Source: Myxococcales bacterium
GTDB lineage: Bacteria; Myxococcota_A; Polyangia; Haliangiales; Haliangiaceae
Reading direction: 5' to 3'
DNA: 64,000 nucleotides
NCBI GenBank assembly: GCA_016717005.1
Contig: JADJUF010000038.1
Span: 62,001-126,000, forward strand
A model generated the notes under the pieces. That model was given only the letters and a program-made list of their open reading frames with translations, did no database searches and had not been told where the DNA came from. The position numbers and the translations under genes are program-made. Positions 1 to 14,112 of this stretch are shown here, one piece after another (positions within the stretch are counted from its first letter, which is position 1; each line of letters begins with the position of its first letter).

Positions 1-2
1 AG

Positions 3-3257
<3,255 letters not shown>

Positions 3258-3371
3258 GGTCGGACGCCGTCGGGCGCGGTGGTATTCATGAGGGCGGGTG
3301 CGGCGTTCGCGCCACACGCTGTGCACCAAACTTCTCAGGCGCATCGCCGGCGCTGCTGCGTCAGGAGCTCA

Positions 3372-4037
3372 ATGACCGACCTCGCGACCCCGTCCTCCCC
3401 ATCGCTCCGTGCCGTCGCGTCGCTGGCCGCCGCGAGCTTGCTCGCGTCGTTGACGTTCGCGGCGTGCGTGCGCGTGCCCAGCGGACCGCTGGCCTCGGCG
3501 CAGCCACCACCAGGCGGCGCGCCGGGCGGGCCGATGATCGTCGAGGGCAGCGGGCAGGGCTACGGCGGGTCCGCCCACGGCAGCTACGGCTACGGCGGCT
3601 ACGGCTACGGCGGCTACGGCTATGGCGGCTCTGGGTATGGCGGCTACGGCGGGCAGAGCTACGGCGGCTACGGCGGCTACGGCTATGGCGGCTACGGCTA
3701 CGGTGGCTACGGCTACGGCGGCTACGGCTACGGCGGTTCTAGCTACGGCGGCGGCAGCGGCGGCGGTAGCGGCGGCGCGCTCTACGCGTGCCGGGCCCAG
3801 GCCGACTGCACCGTGCTGTTCACCCGCACGACCTGCTTCCCGTCGGATCCGGTCGGGGTCGCGGTCGCGCACCTGGCCGAGGCCCGGCGCACGCTGGCGA
3901 AGCGGCCCGAGGCCTGCGGCATGGGCGGCCCCGACTATGAGCGGCGGCTGCAAGAGAACCAGGGGCGCTACACCGCGACCTGCACCGCCGGGCGCTGTGC
4001 GGTCGTCGATCACGGCCCGCGCCGCAACCCGTTCTGA
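3372..4037 (+). CDS. Gly/Tyr-rich repeat lipoprotein
   Basis: About 221 residues. I start at the ATG at 3372 because it is preceded by AGGAG (3363-3367) and immediately followed by a signal peptide ending in a lipobox-like TFAAC; earlier in-frame codons give an implausible N-terminus. After the lipidated Cys comes a Pro/Gly linker, then about 60 residues built from tandem YGGYG units, then a globular C-terminal domain with four Cys (YACRAQADC, TTCFP, CTAGRC) that may form disulfides. It is probably an envelope lipoprotein with a flexible low-complexity spacer. I do not recognise a family and infer no function. Confidence 0.8.
   Translation: MTDLATPSSPSLRAVASLAAASLLASLTFAACVRVPSGPLASAQPPPGGAPGGPMIVEGSGQGYGGSAHGSYGYGGYGYGGYGYGGSGYGGYGGQSYGGYGGYGYGGYGYGGYGYGGYGYGGSSYGGGSGGGSGGALYACRAQADCTVLFTRTTCFPSDPVGVAVAHLAEARRTLAKRPEACGMGGPDYERRLQENQGRYTATCTAGRCAVVDHGPRRNPF
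3581..3756 (+). repeat. tandem GGCTACGGC coding repeat
   Basis: Nearly perfect short tandem units (GGCTACGGCTAC and GGCTATGGC variants) encode the YGGYG tract of the lipoprotein at 3372-4037. Such a tract can change length by slippage, in steps that keep frame when units are multiples of three. Confidence 0.8.
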
Positions 4038-4040
4038 TCG

Positions 4041-6086
4041 TCACGGCGGCGCGAGCAGGGCCGCGGCCGCGGCGATCGCCTCGCTCGAGCCCGCCAGCGC
4101 CAGCACGTCACCGACCTCGATGATGTCGACGGCCGCCGGCACCGGGATGCTGACCTCGCCGCGCTGGATCGCCAGCACGGTCGCGCCCGTAGTGCCGCGC
4201 AGGTTGGTCGCGGCCAGCGTCTGGCCCGCCAGCGCGCTGCCGGCGGTGACCCGCACCGCGGTCGGCGTGCCCAGCCCCGGCAGCACGGCCTCGATCGCGG
4301 ACAGATCGGCGGTGGCCTCGGTCGGGCGCTGCCCGGCCACGCGCTTGCCGGCGGCGGCCAGGACCTCGACGATCGCCTCGGCGCCGGCGCGCACGTGGGC
4401 GTCGAGATCGCCGGCGCTGCGCCACACCCGCCAGGCCTCGAACGCCACCATCGCGGCCACCACCGCCGCCGCCACCGACGGCGCGAACGCCCCGGCCACC
4501 GCCAGCGCCGGCACCAGCGCCACCAGCAGCACGGGCACCTGCAGCGCCATGATCAGCATGCGCCGCGGCGCCGCGCCCAGATCGAGGCCGGCGCCCGCCG
4601 GCAGCGCACGCTCGGCCACGCCGGTGGCCACGGTCCGCGACATCCGAGCCATGCCCAGGAGCAGCGGCAGCGCGGCCAGGACCACGACGCCGAGCAGCGC
4701 CAGCGTCGCCCACCGCGGGTCGAGCGCCAGCCGCTCGCCGAGCGCGGCCACCGCCCGGCGCCGCGCCAGGCCGGCGCCCAGCACCAGCGCGAACAGCGCC
4801 ACCCCGTCGATGGCGAGCCGGCGGGCCGACCGCCGCAGCGGGCCGACGTCGCGCGGCCCGGCCCGGGCCCGCTCGATCCACGAGCCGTACAGCGCCGCGA
4901 AGGTCGCCAGCCGCCGCGGCAGCCGAGCCTCGATCCCCGCGGCGACCCGCGGGCCCAGCCGGACCAGCGGCGGGGTCAGCGCGGTGGTGATCGCCGACAC
5001 CGCGACCGCGACCGCGTACCACCGCGGCGGCAGCACCCCGCTGCCGACCCCGATGCTGGCGGCGACGAACGACAGCTCGCCGATCTGCGCCATGGTCATG
5101 CCGGTGGTGACCGCGGCGCGGATGCCGTGGCCGGCCAGGAACACGCCGGTCGACACCGCGACGATCTTGCCCACGACGACCACCGCCAGGATGACCAGGA
5201 TCTCCAGCCACGACGACGCGATCGCGGCCGGATCGATCAGCATGCCGACCGACACGAAGAAGATCGCGGCGAACAGATCGCGGACCGGCTCGACCAGCGG
5301 CTCGATGTCGTGGTTGACCCCGCCCTCGGCGACCAGGGCGCCGGCGAGGAACGCGCCCAGCGCCACCGAGTAGCCGGCGACGTGGGCCAGCGTGGCCAGG
5401 GCGAAGCACAGGCCGATCACGCCGACCAGCGTGGTCTCGTGGCGGCCCAGCGCGACGGTGGCCCGGATCAGCCGCGGCACCACCAGCATGCCGACGATGA
5501 TCGTGGCGGCCAGGAAGCCCGCGAGCTTGGCCAGGGTCTCGAGCAGGGCCTCGACGCCGAGGCCGGCGCCGCGGCTGACCGCGGTCAGCACCGTCAACAG
5601 CAGGATCGCCAGCAGGTCCTCGACCACCAGCAGGCCGAACACCCGGCGGCGCTGCGCCGGCGGCGGCGGCTGCTCGTCGAGCGTGCGCGAGATGATCGTC
5701 GTCGACGAGATGCCGACCATGGCCCCGACGAACAGGCTGGCGCGGCCGTCGAGCCCGAACACGCCACCGATCGCGGCGCCGGCCGCGACCATCGTGCCGA
5801 CCTCGAGCACCGTCGCCGCCACCGCGCCGATCCCGACGCCGATGACGCCGCGGACCGACAGCTCCATGCCGATCGAGAACATCAGCAGGATGACGCCCAG
5901 CTCGGCCAGGATGGCGACGATGCCCTCGTCGGCGAAGAACGGCACCGAGGTGTGGGGCCCGACCAGCATTCCGGCGGCCAGGTAGCCCAGCACCACCGGC
6001 AGGCGCAGGCGCTGGAACACGACCGTCACGACCGCGGCGGTGCCGACCACCAGCGCGAGCGTCTGGATCAGATCGTGGCCCGTCAC
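4041..6086 (-). CDS. Kef-type CPA2 cation/proton antiporter with RCK_C domain
   Basis: A 681-residue inner-membrane antiporter of the monovalent cation:proton antiporter-2 family, probably exchanging K+ or Na+ for protons. The N-terminal half (about 1-390) has around 12 hydrophobic segments with typical family stretches such as GYLAAGMLVGP and LLMFSIGMELS. A second cluster of membrane segments spans about 410-560. The C-terminal 75 residues resemble a TrkA-C (RCK_C) ligand-binding domain. No Rossmann-type RCK_N domain is visible, so it differs from KefB/KefC and is nearer to YbaL-like or CPA2-RCK_C proteins. It is convergent with the lipoprotein gene ending at 4037, with only a 3-bp gap. Confidence 0.9.
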   Translation of the reverse strand: MTGHDLIQTLALVVGTAAVVTVVFQRLRLPVVLGYLAAGMLVGPHTSVPFFADEGIVAILAELGVILLMFSIGMELSVRGVIGVGIGAVAATVLEVGTMVAAGAAIGGVFGLDGRASLFVGAMVGISSTTIISRTLDEQPPPPAQRRRVFGLLVVEDLLAILLLTVLTAVSRGAGLGVEALLETLAKLAGFLAATIIVGMLVVPRLIRATVALGRHETTLVGVIGLCFALATLAHVAGYSVALGAFLAGALVAEGGVNHDIEPLVEPVRDLFAAIFFVSVGMLIDPAAIASSWLEILVILAVVVVGKIVAVSTGVFLAGHGIRAAVTTGMTMAQIGELSFVAASIGVGSGVLPPRWYAVAVAVSAITTALTPPLVRLGPRVAAGIEARLPRRLATFAALYGSWIERARAGPRDVGPLRRSARRLAIDGVALFALVLGAGLARRRAVAALGERLALDPRWATLALLGVVVLAALPLLLGMARMSRTVATGVAERALPAGAGLDLGAAPRRMLIMALQVPVLLVALVPALAVAGAFAPSVAAAVVAAMVAFEAWRVWRSAGDLDAHVRAGAEAIVEVLAAAGKRVAGQRPTEATADLSAIEAVLPGLGTPTAVRVTAGSALAGQTLAATNLRGTTGATVLAIQRGEVSIPVPAAVDIIEVGDVLALAGSSEAIAAAAALLAPP

Positions 6087-6176
6087 GCCGCCAGTCTAGC
6101 CGGGACCGTCGCCCGGGCGATTCGCAATGGCACGTTCCCCGTCGCCACCCGCCGCGCGGCCCGGCACGCGCCGCAC

Positions 6177-6983
6177 CTACCGACCGAAGCCCTCGAGCTT
6201 GATCCACGGCCCCGCGGTGTACGGGAACGACTGGTCGTAGTGGACGTGCGCGACGTACCACAGCGCGACGTCGTGGTCCTCGAGCGGCTCGCGCCCGACG
6301 TAGGCGGCCGGGAACGGCGCGGCGCCGGCGGCGGGCCGCGGCGAGAACGGCGCCCACTCGCCGTCGTGGTAGCGCACCGCGAACAGCTCGGCGTCGTCCC
6401 AGGTGTGGGGCCGCAGGTTGACCGCCGCGCCCGAGGGGAAGTCGATCTGCCGCCAGACGAAGCCGCCCTCGTCGGCCTCGCCGGTGTGCGGGAACCAGCC
6501 CTCCTCCTCGACCCGCTGCCAGCCGCCGTCGATGAACGCCTCGAGCGCGTCGTGGCCGGCGCCGTCGAGGTCGAAGTCGAACCGCCAGTGCGGGTGGTAG
6601 GTGTGCTGGTCGTGGAGGCCCGAGCCGTGGATCGTGAGCCACGGGCACAGCCGGCCGTCGTCGTGGAACCGCCACATCTGCAGGTAGTGGTACGGCCCGG
6701 CGGTGAAGTCGGCCGACAGCTCGACGCCGCCGCGGAACGGCTGCACCCGGACGTTGCCGGCCAGCGTGCGCGTGCCCAGCGGCACCCACCACGGGCCCCG
6801 GGTCTCGGCGCCGTCGCTCTGGACCTCGAGCACGTCGCGCTGGTGGTCGACGGTGACGTACGGCAACGACGCCTCCCACAGCACGCGGCGGCCGCGGTAC
6901 TCGGCGAGGTAGATCATGATCCCGGCCGACTCGGTGAGCCGCCAGTGGAACTTCCAGTTCGCCTCGCTGATGACGTTGCTCAT
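6177..6983 (-). CDS. copper-amine-oxidase-like protein (C-terminal-domain type)
   Basis: A 268-residue soluble protein with no signal peptide. Stretches such as HPHWRFDFDLDG and the final WYVAHVHYDQSFPYTAGPW resemble parts of the beta-sandwich catalytic domain of copper amine oxidases. I see no N-Y-D/E topaquinone motif, so it may be a non-catalytic relative or a subunit. It starts 5 bp after the stop of the gene at 6988-7680, so the two are probably translated together. That neighbour resembles the small N-terminal amine-oxidase domain, so the pair could be a split amine-oxidase-like complex. Existence of the gene is certain; family assignment is moderate. Confidence 0.6.
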   Translation of the reverse strand: MSNVISEANWKFHWRLTESAGIMIYLAEYRGRRVLWEASLPYVTVDHQRDVLEVQSDGAETRGPWWVPLGTRTLAGNVRVQPFRGGVELSADFTAGPYHYLQMWRFHDDGRLCPWLTIHGSGLHDQHTYHPHWRFDFDLDGAGHDALEAFIDGGWQRVEEEGWFPHTGEADEGGFVWRQIDFPSGAAVNLRPHTWDDAELFAVRYHDGEWAPFSPRPAAGAAPFPAAYVGREPLEDHDVALWYVAHVHYDQSFPYTAGPWIKLEGFGR

Positions 6984-6987
6984 GGCT

Positions 6988-7680
6988 TCACCACTGGCTC
7001 GCGGGCACCACGGCGGTGACCAGGTTGTCGAGGAGATCCACCACCGCCACCACCGAGGGGTGGCCGCCGTGGCGCCCGAACACCACCGCCGCCGAGCGCC
7101 GCTCGAACGCCGCGTCGCTCGCGTCCTTGCCCCAGTAGTGCATCGTCACCAGCGGCTCGTCGCCCATGGCCAGGCTGGCGCGGACGCCCTCGTCGAGCGT
7201 CGCGACCGACGTGGCGAGGGCCTCCTCCTCGCGCGACAGCATCGGCTGGGCCCGGGTGATGTCGAGGTGCGCGACCACGCCGGCGTCGAGATCGACGCAC
7301 GCGTCGACGCAGCGGTCGGCCGCGTAGTCGTAGACCACGACCCGCGCCAGGCGGTGGCCGTGGATCCAGTGCGGCGGCTTGACCACCAGCGGCTCGGTCG
7401 CGACCACGCGGTAGCGCCCGACCTTGGCCATGGCCGCGACCCGGCGGTCCTCGGTCAGCGTGCGCACGGCGTCGGCCGACTCGCCGGGTGTGAGCGGCGC
7501 GAACAGCGACGGATCGCTGTTGAGGACGTCCGGCGCCGGCGCGAGCGCGGGCTCGGACCGCGCGGCCTTGGCGGCCTTGGCCTTCGCGGCCGGCTTGGCC
7601 TTGGCGGCCGGCTGCTTCTTCGCCGCGGCCCGGGACGAGGGCCGCGCAGGTTTGGCGGACTTGGCGGGCGTGCGTGCCAT
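6988..7680 (-). CDS. copper-amine-oxidase N-domain-like protein with Ala/Lys-rich N-terminus
   Basis: About 230 residues from the ATG at 7680. The first 40 residues are Lys/Ala/Pro-rich low complexity, like a histone-H1-type tail or a flexible linker. The globular remainder (PLTPGE, VVVYDYAADRC, QPMLSREEEALA) resembles the N2/N3 region of copper amine oxidases, where a similar P-x-LS-x-EE stretch occurs. It lies directly upstream of and almost touches the amine-oxidase-like gene at 6177-6983, which supports a two-part complex. The basic tail is unusual for this family and could bind nucleic acid or be an assembly tether. Confidence 0.55.
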   Translation of the reverse strand: MARTPAKSAKPARPSSRAAAKKQPAAKAKPAAKAKAAKAARSEPALAPAPDVLNSDPSLFAPLTPGESADAVRTLTEDRRVAAMAKVGRYRVVATEPLVVKPPHWIHGHRLARVVVYDYAADRCVDACVDLDAGVVAHLDITRAQPMLSREEEALATSVATLDEGVRASLAMGDEPLVTMHYWGKDASDAAFERRSAAVVFGRHGGHPSVVAVVDLLDNLVTAVVPASQW

Positions 7681-7722
7681 GCCGGCACTATACACGCCTG
7701 CCCGTCGACGGGCGCCGTCGGG

Positions 7723-9836
<2,114 letters not shown>

Positions 9837-9837
<1 letters not shown>

Positions 9838-10364
9838 TACGGCAGGATCTCGACGCGATCCCCCGCGTCGTTGGCCCCGATCAGGCCGGCGAACTTCGTC
9901 ACCTGGATCTGACCGCCGGCGGCGTCGTGGCCGCGCCACGTGCCCTCGAGCCACACCTTGCACGTCGTCGAGCCGGCCGGGCACTTCTGGCGCACGCGAT
10001 CGGCCAGCGCGATGCCGAGCGCGGTGTCGTCGAGCTTGACCGCGACCTCGCCGAGGGTCGCGCCGACGATCCCGAGCCGGTCGGCGTCCATCGTGACCTC
10101 GACCGGCAGCTTGAGCCGGGGCGGACCGCCGATGTCGCGGGCGCCGCCGTTGTGATCGAGCCACGCGAGCAGCTCGGCGGTGGGCGTCAGCGCCTGCGAG
10201 GGCGTGGCGGCAGGATCAGGCTGGGTCATGGCAGAACCTCCGGACGGCGCGTCCTGCGCCGCCGCCGACGTGGGATCGGTCGGCCGCGGCGCGTCGTTCT
10301 TCGCGCCGGAGCACCCGGCGAACACCAGCGCCACCGCCAGGACGTGCGGACGAGTCGACGTCAC
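9837..10364 (-). CDS. hypothetical lipoprotein
   Basis: A 175-residue protein starting with GTG at 10364. The N-terminus is a short signal peptide with lipobox VFAGC, followed by a Pro/Ser/Ala linker. The folded C-terminal part contains a Cys pair (QKCPAGSTTC). Its TAG overlaps the GTG start of the AAA+ ATPase, so the two are translationally coupled even though the ATPase is cytoplasmic and this protein should be in the envelope. No known family recognised. Confidence 0.75.
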
Positions 10365-10416
10365 GCGGTCAGGATGCCACGCGCGCGCCGCGACCGCGAG
10401 GCCGCGGGCGCCCCGA

Positions 10417-11178
10417 TCACTGGCCGTCCTGGTTCACGTAGTTGAACTGGGAGCCACTCGCCTCGGTGTTGGGGTGGTTCCACAGGTGGTTCTCGCGCGA
10501 CTTGCCGACCACGTCCTCGGTCTCCGTATCGCTGGCCTTGGCGTGGACGTACGCCAGGCCCTCGGCCGACAGCTTGAGGCCGGCGGCGATCGCCGACTTC
10601 TTGCTCTCACCGTCGGCGACCATCGAAGCGTAGTCCTCGATCTGGCCGCGATCCGGCGTGAACGCGAAGTGGTCCTCCCACAGGCACGCGCGGGCCCGCG
10701 TCGGCCACGGATCCGAGACCGCGATGTCGGCGTCCTTGTCGGCGCCCTGGACGTCGCCGATCAGCACGAACGCGTGGTCGAGGCCCTCCTTGGCCGAGAC
10801 CTGGATGTGCTGCCCGGCCGCGTGCTGGCGCAGGTAGTGGTACGCGACCCAGGCGTGCTCACCGCAGTTGCCGCCGTGGGCCAGGTCGGCCTTGGCGGCG
10901 AACAGCGCCTCGGGGTTGGCCGCGGCGATCGAGCGGACCTCCGGGGCGATCTCCCAGTACTTGTTGTCGCGCATGACCTGCAGGCGCGCCATCGAGTTCA
11001 GGTTGGTGGCGCGCAGCGCCTCGACCTGGTTGCCGGCGCCGAAGTTCAGCACCGCCTTGGTCGCGGTGATCGCCGCGCGGGCCTGATCGAGCCGCGCCGC
11101 CGCCGTCGCGCTCACCTCTTTCTTGGGGAGCTCGCGCTCTTCGTCTCCAGGTCGTCGGGCGTGGCTTGGCTCGGGCAT
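10417..11178 (-). CDS. possible papain-fold cysteine protease or effector-like protein
   Basis: A 253-residue protein with a good ribosome site (GGAGA, 6 bp before the ATG) and no signal peptide. GGNCGEHAWVAYHYL, DHAFVLIGD and VSDPWPTRAR place a Cys, a His and an Asp in the order and context of papain-like or transglutaminase-like triads, as in YopT/C58-type effectors. That is a motif-level inference. The first 30 residues are charged and disordered (LPKKEVS), which could be a delivery tag. It lies upstream of the lipoprotein/AAA+ pair on the same strand. Alternatives are a housekeeping transglutaminase-like hydrolase or an uncharacterised family. Confidence 0.6.
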   Translation of the reverse strand: MPEPSHARRPGDEERELPKKEVSATAAARLDQARAAITATKAVLNFGAGNQVEALRATNLNSMARLQVMRDNKYWEIAPEVRSIAAANPEALFAAKADLAHGGNCGEHAWVAYHYLRQHAAGQHIQVSAKEGLDHAFVLIGDVQGADKDADIAVSDPWPTRARACLWEDHFAFTPDRGQIEDYASMVADGESKKSAIAAGLKLSAEGLAYVHAKASDTETEDVVGKSRENHLWNHPNTEASGSQFNYVNQDGQ

Positions 11179-11249
11179 CGGTCTTCTCCAGGCAGTGTTG
11201 GCGTCCGATCAGAATACGGCACCCGGCCACCGATCCTTCCCCGGCATCA

Positions 11250-11575
11250 CAGGGGACCGGTTCCTGGGTCACAACCACCTGGGACTACTATTGATTTTAG
11301 GCTCACCGCCTCAGGATTCGTGACGCGGTGAGTCGCAAGAGGGGACCGAATCCGGGTCCCAACCACCCGGGACTACTATTGATTCTAGGCACCGCGTCAT
11401 GATTCGTGACGCGGTGCATCGCAAGTCCCGACCAAGGGGACCGGCTCCTGGGTCCCAACTACCTGTGACCACTAGCGACCAAGGGGACCGGCTCCTGGGT
11501 CCCAACTGTCTGTGACCACTAGTGATTTTAGCCTCGCCGCGGCAGGATTCGTGACGCGGTGAGTCGCAAGTCCTG
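11250..11575. repeat. array of four structured repeats with hairpins, in a divergent intergenic region
   Basis: The 535-bp gap between the divergent genes at 11178 and 11715 holds four related units starting near 11250, 11341, 11435 and 11482. Each begins with GGGACC-N8-GGTCCC (imperfect in units 1 and 2), followed by a conserved ACCACCTGGGACTACTATTGA-type block. Units 1, 2 and 4 then carry a second hairpin; unit 2 has a perfect 10-bp stem, CACCGCGTCA with TGACGCGGTG, around the loop TGATTCG. Unit 3 lacks the second hairpin. Stem changes in units 1 and 4 are few and partly wobble-compatible. This resembles a REP/MITE-type family. I see no gene within it. Confidence 0.7.
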
Positions 11576-11714
11576 AGGCCGTAACGCCCGACAGGCTCCG
11601 GGCGCCCCCAGGCTGGACCGCGCCGGTCGCCGCTTCGGCCGTGGGGGCGTCGCGTCGCACCTGGTGCTCGCCGCCGCGATAGATCGTTCCGCGCTCCGAT
11701 CCGTCGTAGGGACC

Positions 11715-12800
11715 ATGGCCCGCCTCTTCGCCCGCGCCCTGTTCTCCGCCGCTCTCTTCGCTGGCGCTTGCAGCGCCGCCTACGCCGACCGGATCGCCGC
11801 CCCGGCGTCCCGGCCGCTGGTCCCGATCGCGGTCGCGCCCGACGCGGTGCGCTCGCCCTACACGGTCGAGATCGTCGCCGATGACGGCGACACGCTCGAC
11901 ACCTACTTCCACAAGGGCCGCTACTACGTGCGCGGCGCCACCGACCGCGCCTACACGATCCGCGTCGCCAACCCGACGCCCCAGCGGGTCGAGGCGGTCA
12001 TCTCGATCGACGGCCTCGACGTGATCGACGGCGAGAACGGCGACCTGCACAAGCGCGGCTACATCGTGCCCGCCTACGGCGAGGTCCGCATCGAGGGCTG
12101 GCGCACGTCGCTCGAGAACGTCGCGGCGTTCCGGTTCTCGGCGGTCAAGAACAGCTACGCCGGCCGCAAGGGCAAGGCCCGCAACGTCGGCGTCATCGCG
12201 GTGGCGCTGTTCGCCGAGAACGCCCCCGCGATGATCGTGCAGCCCGGCGACCCGTACCTCGACGGCGACGACGACTACGACGGCTACGGCGACGAGGTCG
12301 ACCGGTACCTCGACCGGCGCTGGCACGGCCCGTCGGGCGGCGACGGCGCCCGCGCCGAGGCTGGCGGGGGCGGCATGGGTCGCGGCCAGACCCGCGCGCC
12401 CGCCGCCGACAAGGCCGCCGAGCCGTCGGTCCGCTCGCGTCCGGCCCCGCCGCCGCCCGGCGTCCACGGCGGCACCGGCTCGGTCACCGCGGGCGCGCCC
12501 GCCCGCCAGACCATGGAGGACGAGTCCGCGCGCGATTGCTGCGGTCAGCCCGAGCGCCTCGGCCTCGGCACCGAGTACGGCGAGACCCGCTACTCCGCCG
12601 CCAGCTACACCCGCTTCGTCCGCTCGAGCGACAAGCCGGTCGCGATCGCCGAGCTGCGCTACAACGACGACGCCGGCCTCAAGGCCCTCGGCATCCTGTT
12701 CGCGCCCGAGCCCGACGCCAACGAGCTCATGACCCGCGAGACCGCCGATCCGTTCCCCGGCGACCGCGGCTTCGCCCGCCCGCCCGCGGGCATCCGCTAG
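11715..12800 (+). CDS. secreted or periplasmic protein of unknown function
   Basis: About 361 residues from the ATG at 11715, chosen because the signal peptide (RALFSAALFAGACSAAYA) begins there. The N-terminal domain (about 40-190) is beta-rich, with YTIRVANPTPQRVEAVIS and a single conserved-looking GLDVIDGENGD loop. An acidic D/Y/G-rich linker, a disordered Gly/Pro/Arg region and a second small domain with a CC pair (DCCGQPERLGLGTEYGE) follow. Proteins of this layout appear in myxobacteria as uncharacterised exported proteins; I assign no function. Confidence 0.8.
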   Translation: MARLFARALFSAALFAGACSAAYADRIAAPASRPLVPIAVAPDAVRSPYTVEIVADDGDTLDTYFHKGRYYVRGATDRAYTIRVANPTPQRVEAVISIDGLDVIDGENGDLHKRGYIVPAYGEVRIEGWRTSLENVAAFRFSAVKNSYAGRKGKARNVGVIAVALFAENAPAMIVQPGDPYLDGDDDYDGYGDEVDRYLDRRWHGPSGGDGARAEAGGGGMGRGQTRAPAADKAAEPSVRSRPAPPPPGVHGGTGSVTAGAPARQTMEDESARDCCGQPERLGLGTEYGETRYSAASYTRFVRSSDKPVAIAELRYNDDAGLKALGILFAPEPDANELMTRETADPFPGDRGFARPPAGIR

Positions 12801-12972
12801 CCGCGCAGCACGCGCTCGGCGATCTGCGTCGCCAGGTCGGCGCGGTCGCGCAGCTCGCGCACGCGGTGCAGGATCCGCTCGATCGACGTTCGGGGCAACG
12901 TGGCCAGGGTCCGCGTGGTGTGGGCCAGGTCGAGCGCTGGCCTGGGCGCAGCCGCCCGCGCGTTCCGGACGT

Positions 12973-13551
12973 TCAGCGCGGCGGCGGCACGGTCAGCAGC
13001 CGGGCCAGGGCGGCGTCGTCGAGCGCGCGGAACCCGCCGGGCGCCAGATCGCCGAGCGCGTACCCGCCGATGGCCGCGCGGACCAGCCGCAAGGTCGGGT
13101 GGCCGACCGCGGCGGTCATCTTGCGGACCTGGCGGTTGCGGCCCTCGGTGATCGTCAGCTCGAGCCAGCAGTCGGGCACGGTCTTGCGGAACCGGATCGG
13201 CGGGTCGCGCGGCGGCAGCGCCGGCGGCTCGAGCCGGGCGCAGCGCGCCGGCCGGGTCCGGCCGCCGGTGACCATCACGCCCGCGGCCAGCGCGGCGAGC
13301 GCGGCGTCGTCGGGGATGCGCTCGACCTGGACCCAGTAGGTCTTGGCGTGGGCGTGGCGCGGCGACAGCAGCCGATCGATCAGGCGCTTGTCCGACGACA
13401 AGATCAGCAGGCCCTCGCTGTCGGCGTCGAGCCGGCCGATCGGCCACACCGCGGGCGGCAGCCCGAACTCGGCCAGGGTGCGCCACGCGCTGGCGTCGCG
13501 GGTGTACTGCGACAGCACCCCGTAGGGCTTATGGAACGCGATCGTGGTCAC
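12973..13551 (-). CDS. rluE: RluE-like 23S rRNA pseudouridine synthase
   Basis: A 192-residue RsuA/RluE-family enzyme that isomerises a uridine in rRNA (U2457 of 23S rRNA in E. coli RluE). It starts with the family's FHKPYGVLSQYT stretch, has the catalytic-Asp motif GRLDADSEGLLILS (about 40-53), and the EGRNRQVRKM motif near 135-145. There is no N-terminal S4 domain, as in RluE and unlike RsuA or RluB. Slightly shorter than E. coli RluE. A strongly coding-like frame continues just beyond its stop in another register (12797-12972); see findings. Confidence 0.88.
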   Translation of the reverse strand: MTTIAFHKPYGVLSQYTRDASAWRTLAEFGLPPAVWPIGRLDADSEGLLILSSDKRLIDRLLSPRHAHAKTYWVQVERIPDDAALAALAAGVMVTGGRTRPARCARLEPPALPPRDPPIRFRKTVPDCWLELTITEGRNRQVRKMTAAVGHPTLRLVRAAIGGYALGDLAPGGFRALDDAALARLLTVPPPR

Positions 13552-13605
13552 GGTCGGAGGGGGCCAGCGATTGACATCGCCCAGGCGGCGTCCTAGTCAC
13601 GTAGC

Positions 13606-14109
13606 ATGTCCTTTCGGTCGATCGCCCTTGTCGTCGTCGCGGTGTTGGCGCTGGTCGCGTGCGGCCCGTCGTCGGCGCAGATCAAGACCGCGCGCGAAGC
13701 GCGCTACCGCGCCTCGGCGTCCGAGGTGTTCCAGGCCGCGGTCGGCGCGCTCAAGACCAACGATCACAAGATCAAGCAGGCCGACCCCGTCGCCGGGCGC
13801 GCGCTCACCGAGCCGCGCTGGTACGAGGTCGACGGCACGACGCTGTCGCGCGACAGCGACGGTCGACCGCAGCTGTCCTCGGCCGGCGGCATCATGCTGT
13901 CGATCGAGGTCGGGGTCGTCCCCGACGGCGAGACCTTCCGCGTCGAGGTGATCCCGCGGGTGCTGCAGCAGAAGGACGGCTACTCGGCGCCGCTCGAGCT
14001 CAAGCCTGGCGACCCCGCGATGCCCGGCTGGATCGCCGGCAAGGTCGACAACGTCTACATCTCGACCTACGACACGCTCAAGAAGAGCGCGGTCCTGTCG
14101 GGGACCTGA
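13606..14109 (+). CDS. lipoprotein, first of three tandem paralogues
   Basis: A 167-residue lipoprotein with signal peptide and lipobox LALVAC, followed by GPSSAQIKTAREARY. It shares with the next two genes the N-terminal CGPSxAQ, a TAxxARY helix, an EV/ADP segment and a C-terminal PGWIAGKVDxVY motif, so they arose by tandem duplication. The body looks like an alpha/beta domain of about 130 residues with no catalytic motif. The next gene starts 4 bp after its stop, so they form an operon. Envelope function unknown. Confidence 0.85.
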   Translation: MSFRSIALVVVAVLALVACGPSSAQIKTAREARYRASASEVFQAAVGALKTNDHKIKQADPVAGRALTEPRWYEVDGTTLSRDSDGRPQLSSAGGIMLSIEVGVVPDGETFRVEVIPRVLQQKDGYSAPLELKPGDPAMPGWIAGKVDNVYISTYDTLKKSAVLSGT

Positions 14110-14112
14110 GCG

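Noticed and set aside
3622..5373. Long plus-strand frames (3622-5373, 4395-7019, 6916-9912) overlapping real minus-strand genes
   Set aside because: Arg/Ala/Gly-rich, no domain motifs; shadows of high-GC genes on the other strand.
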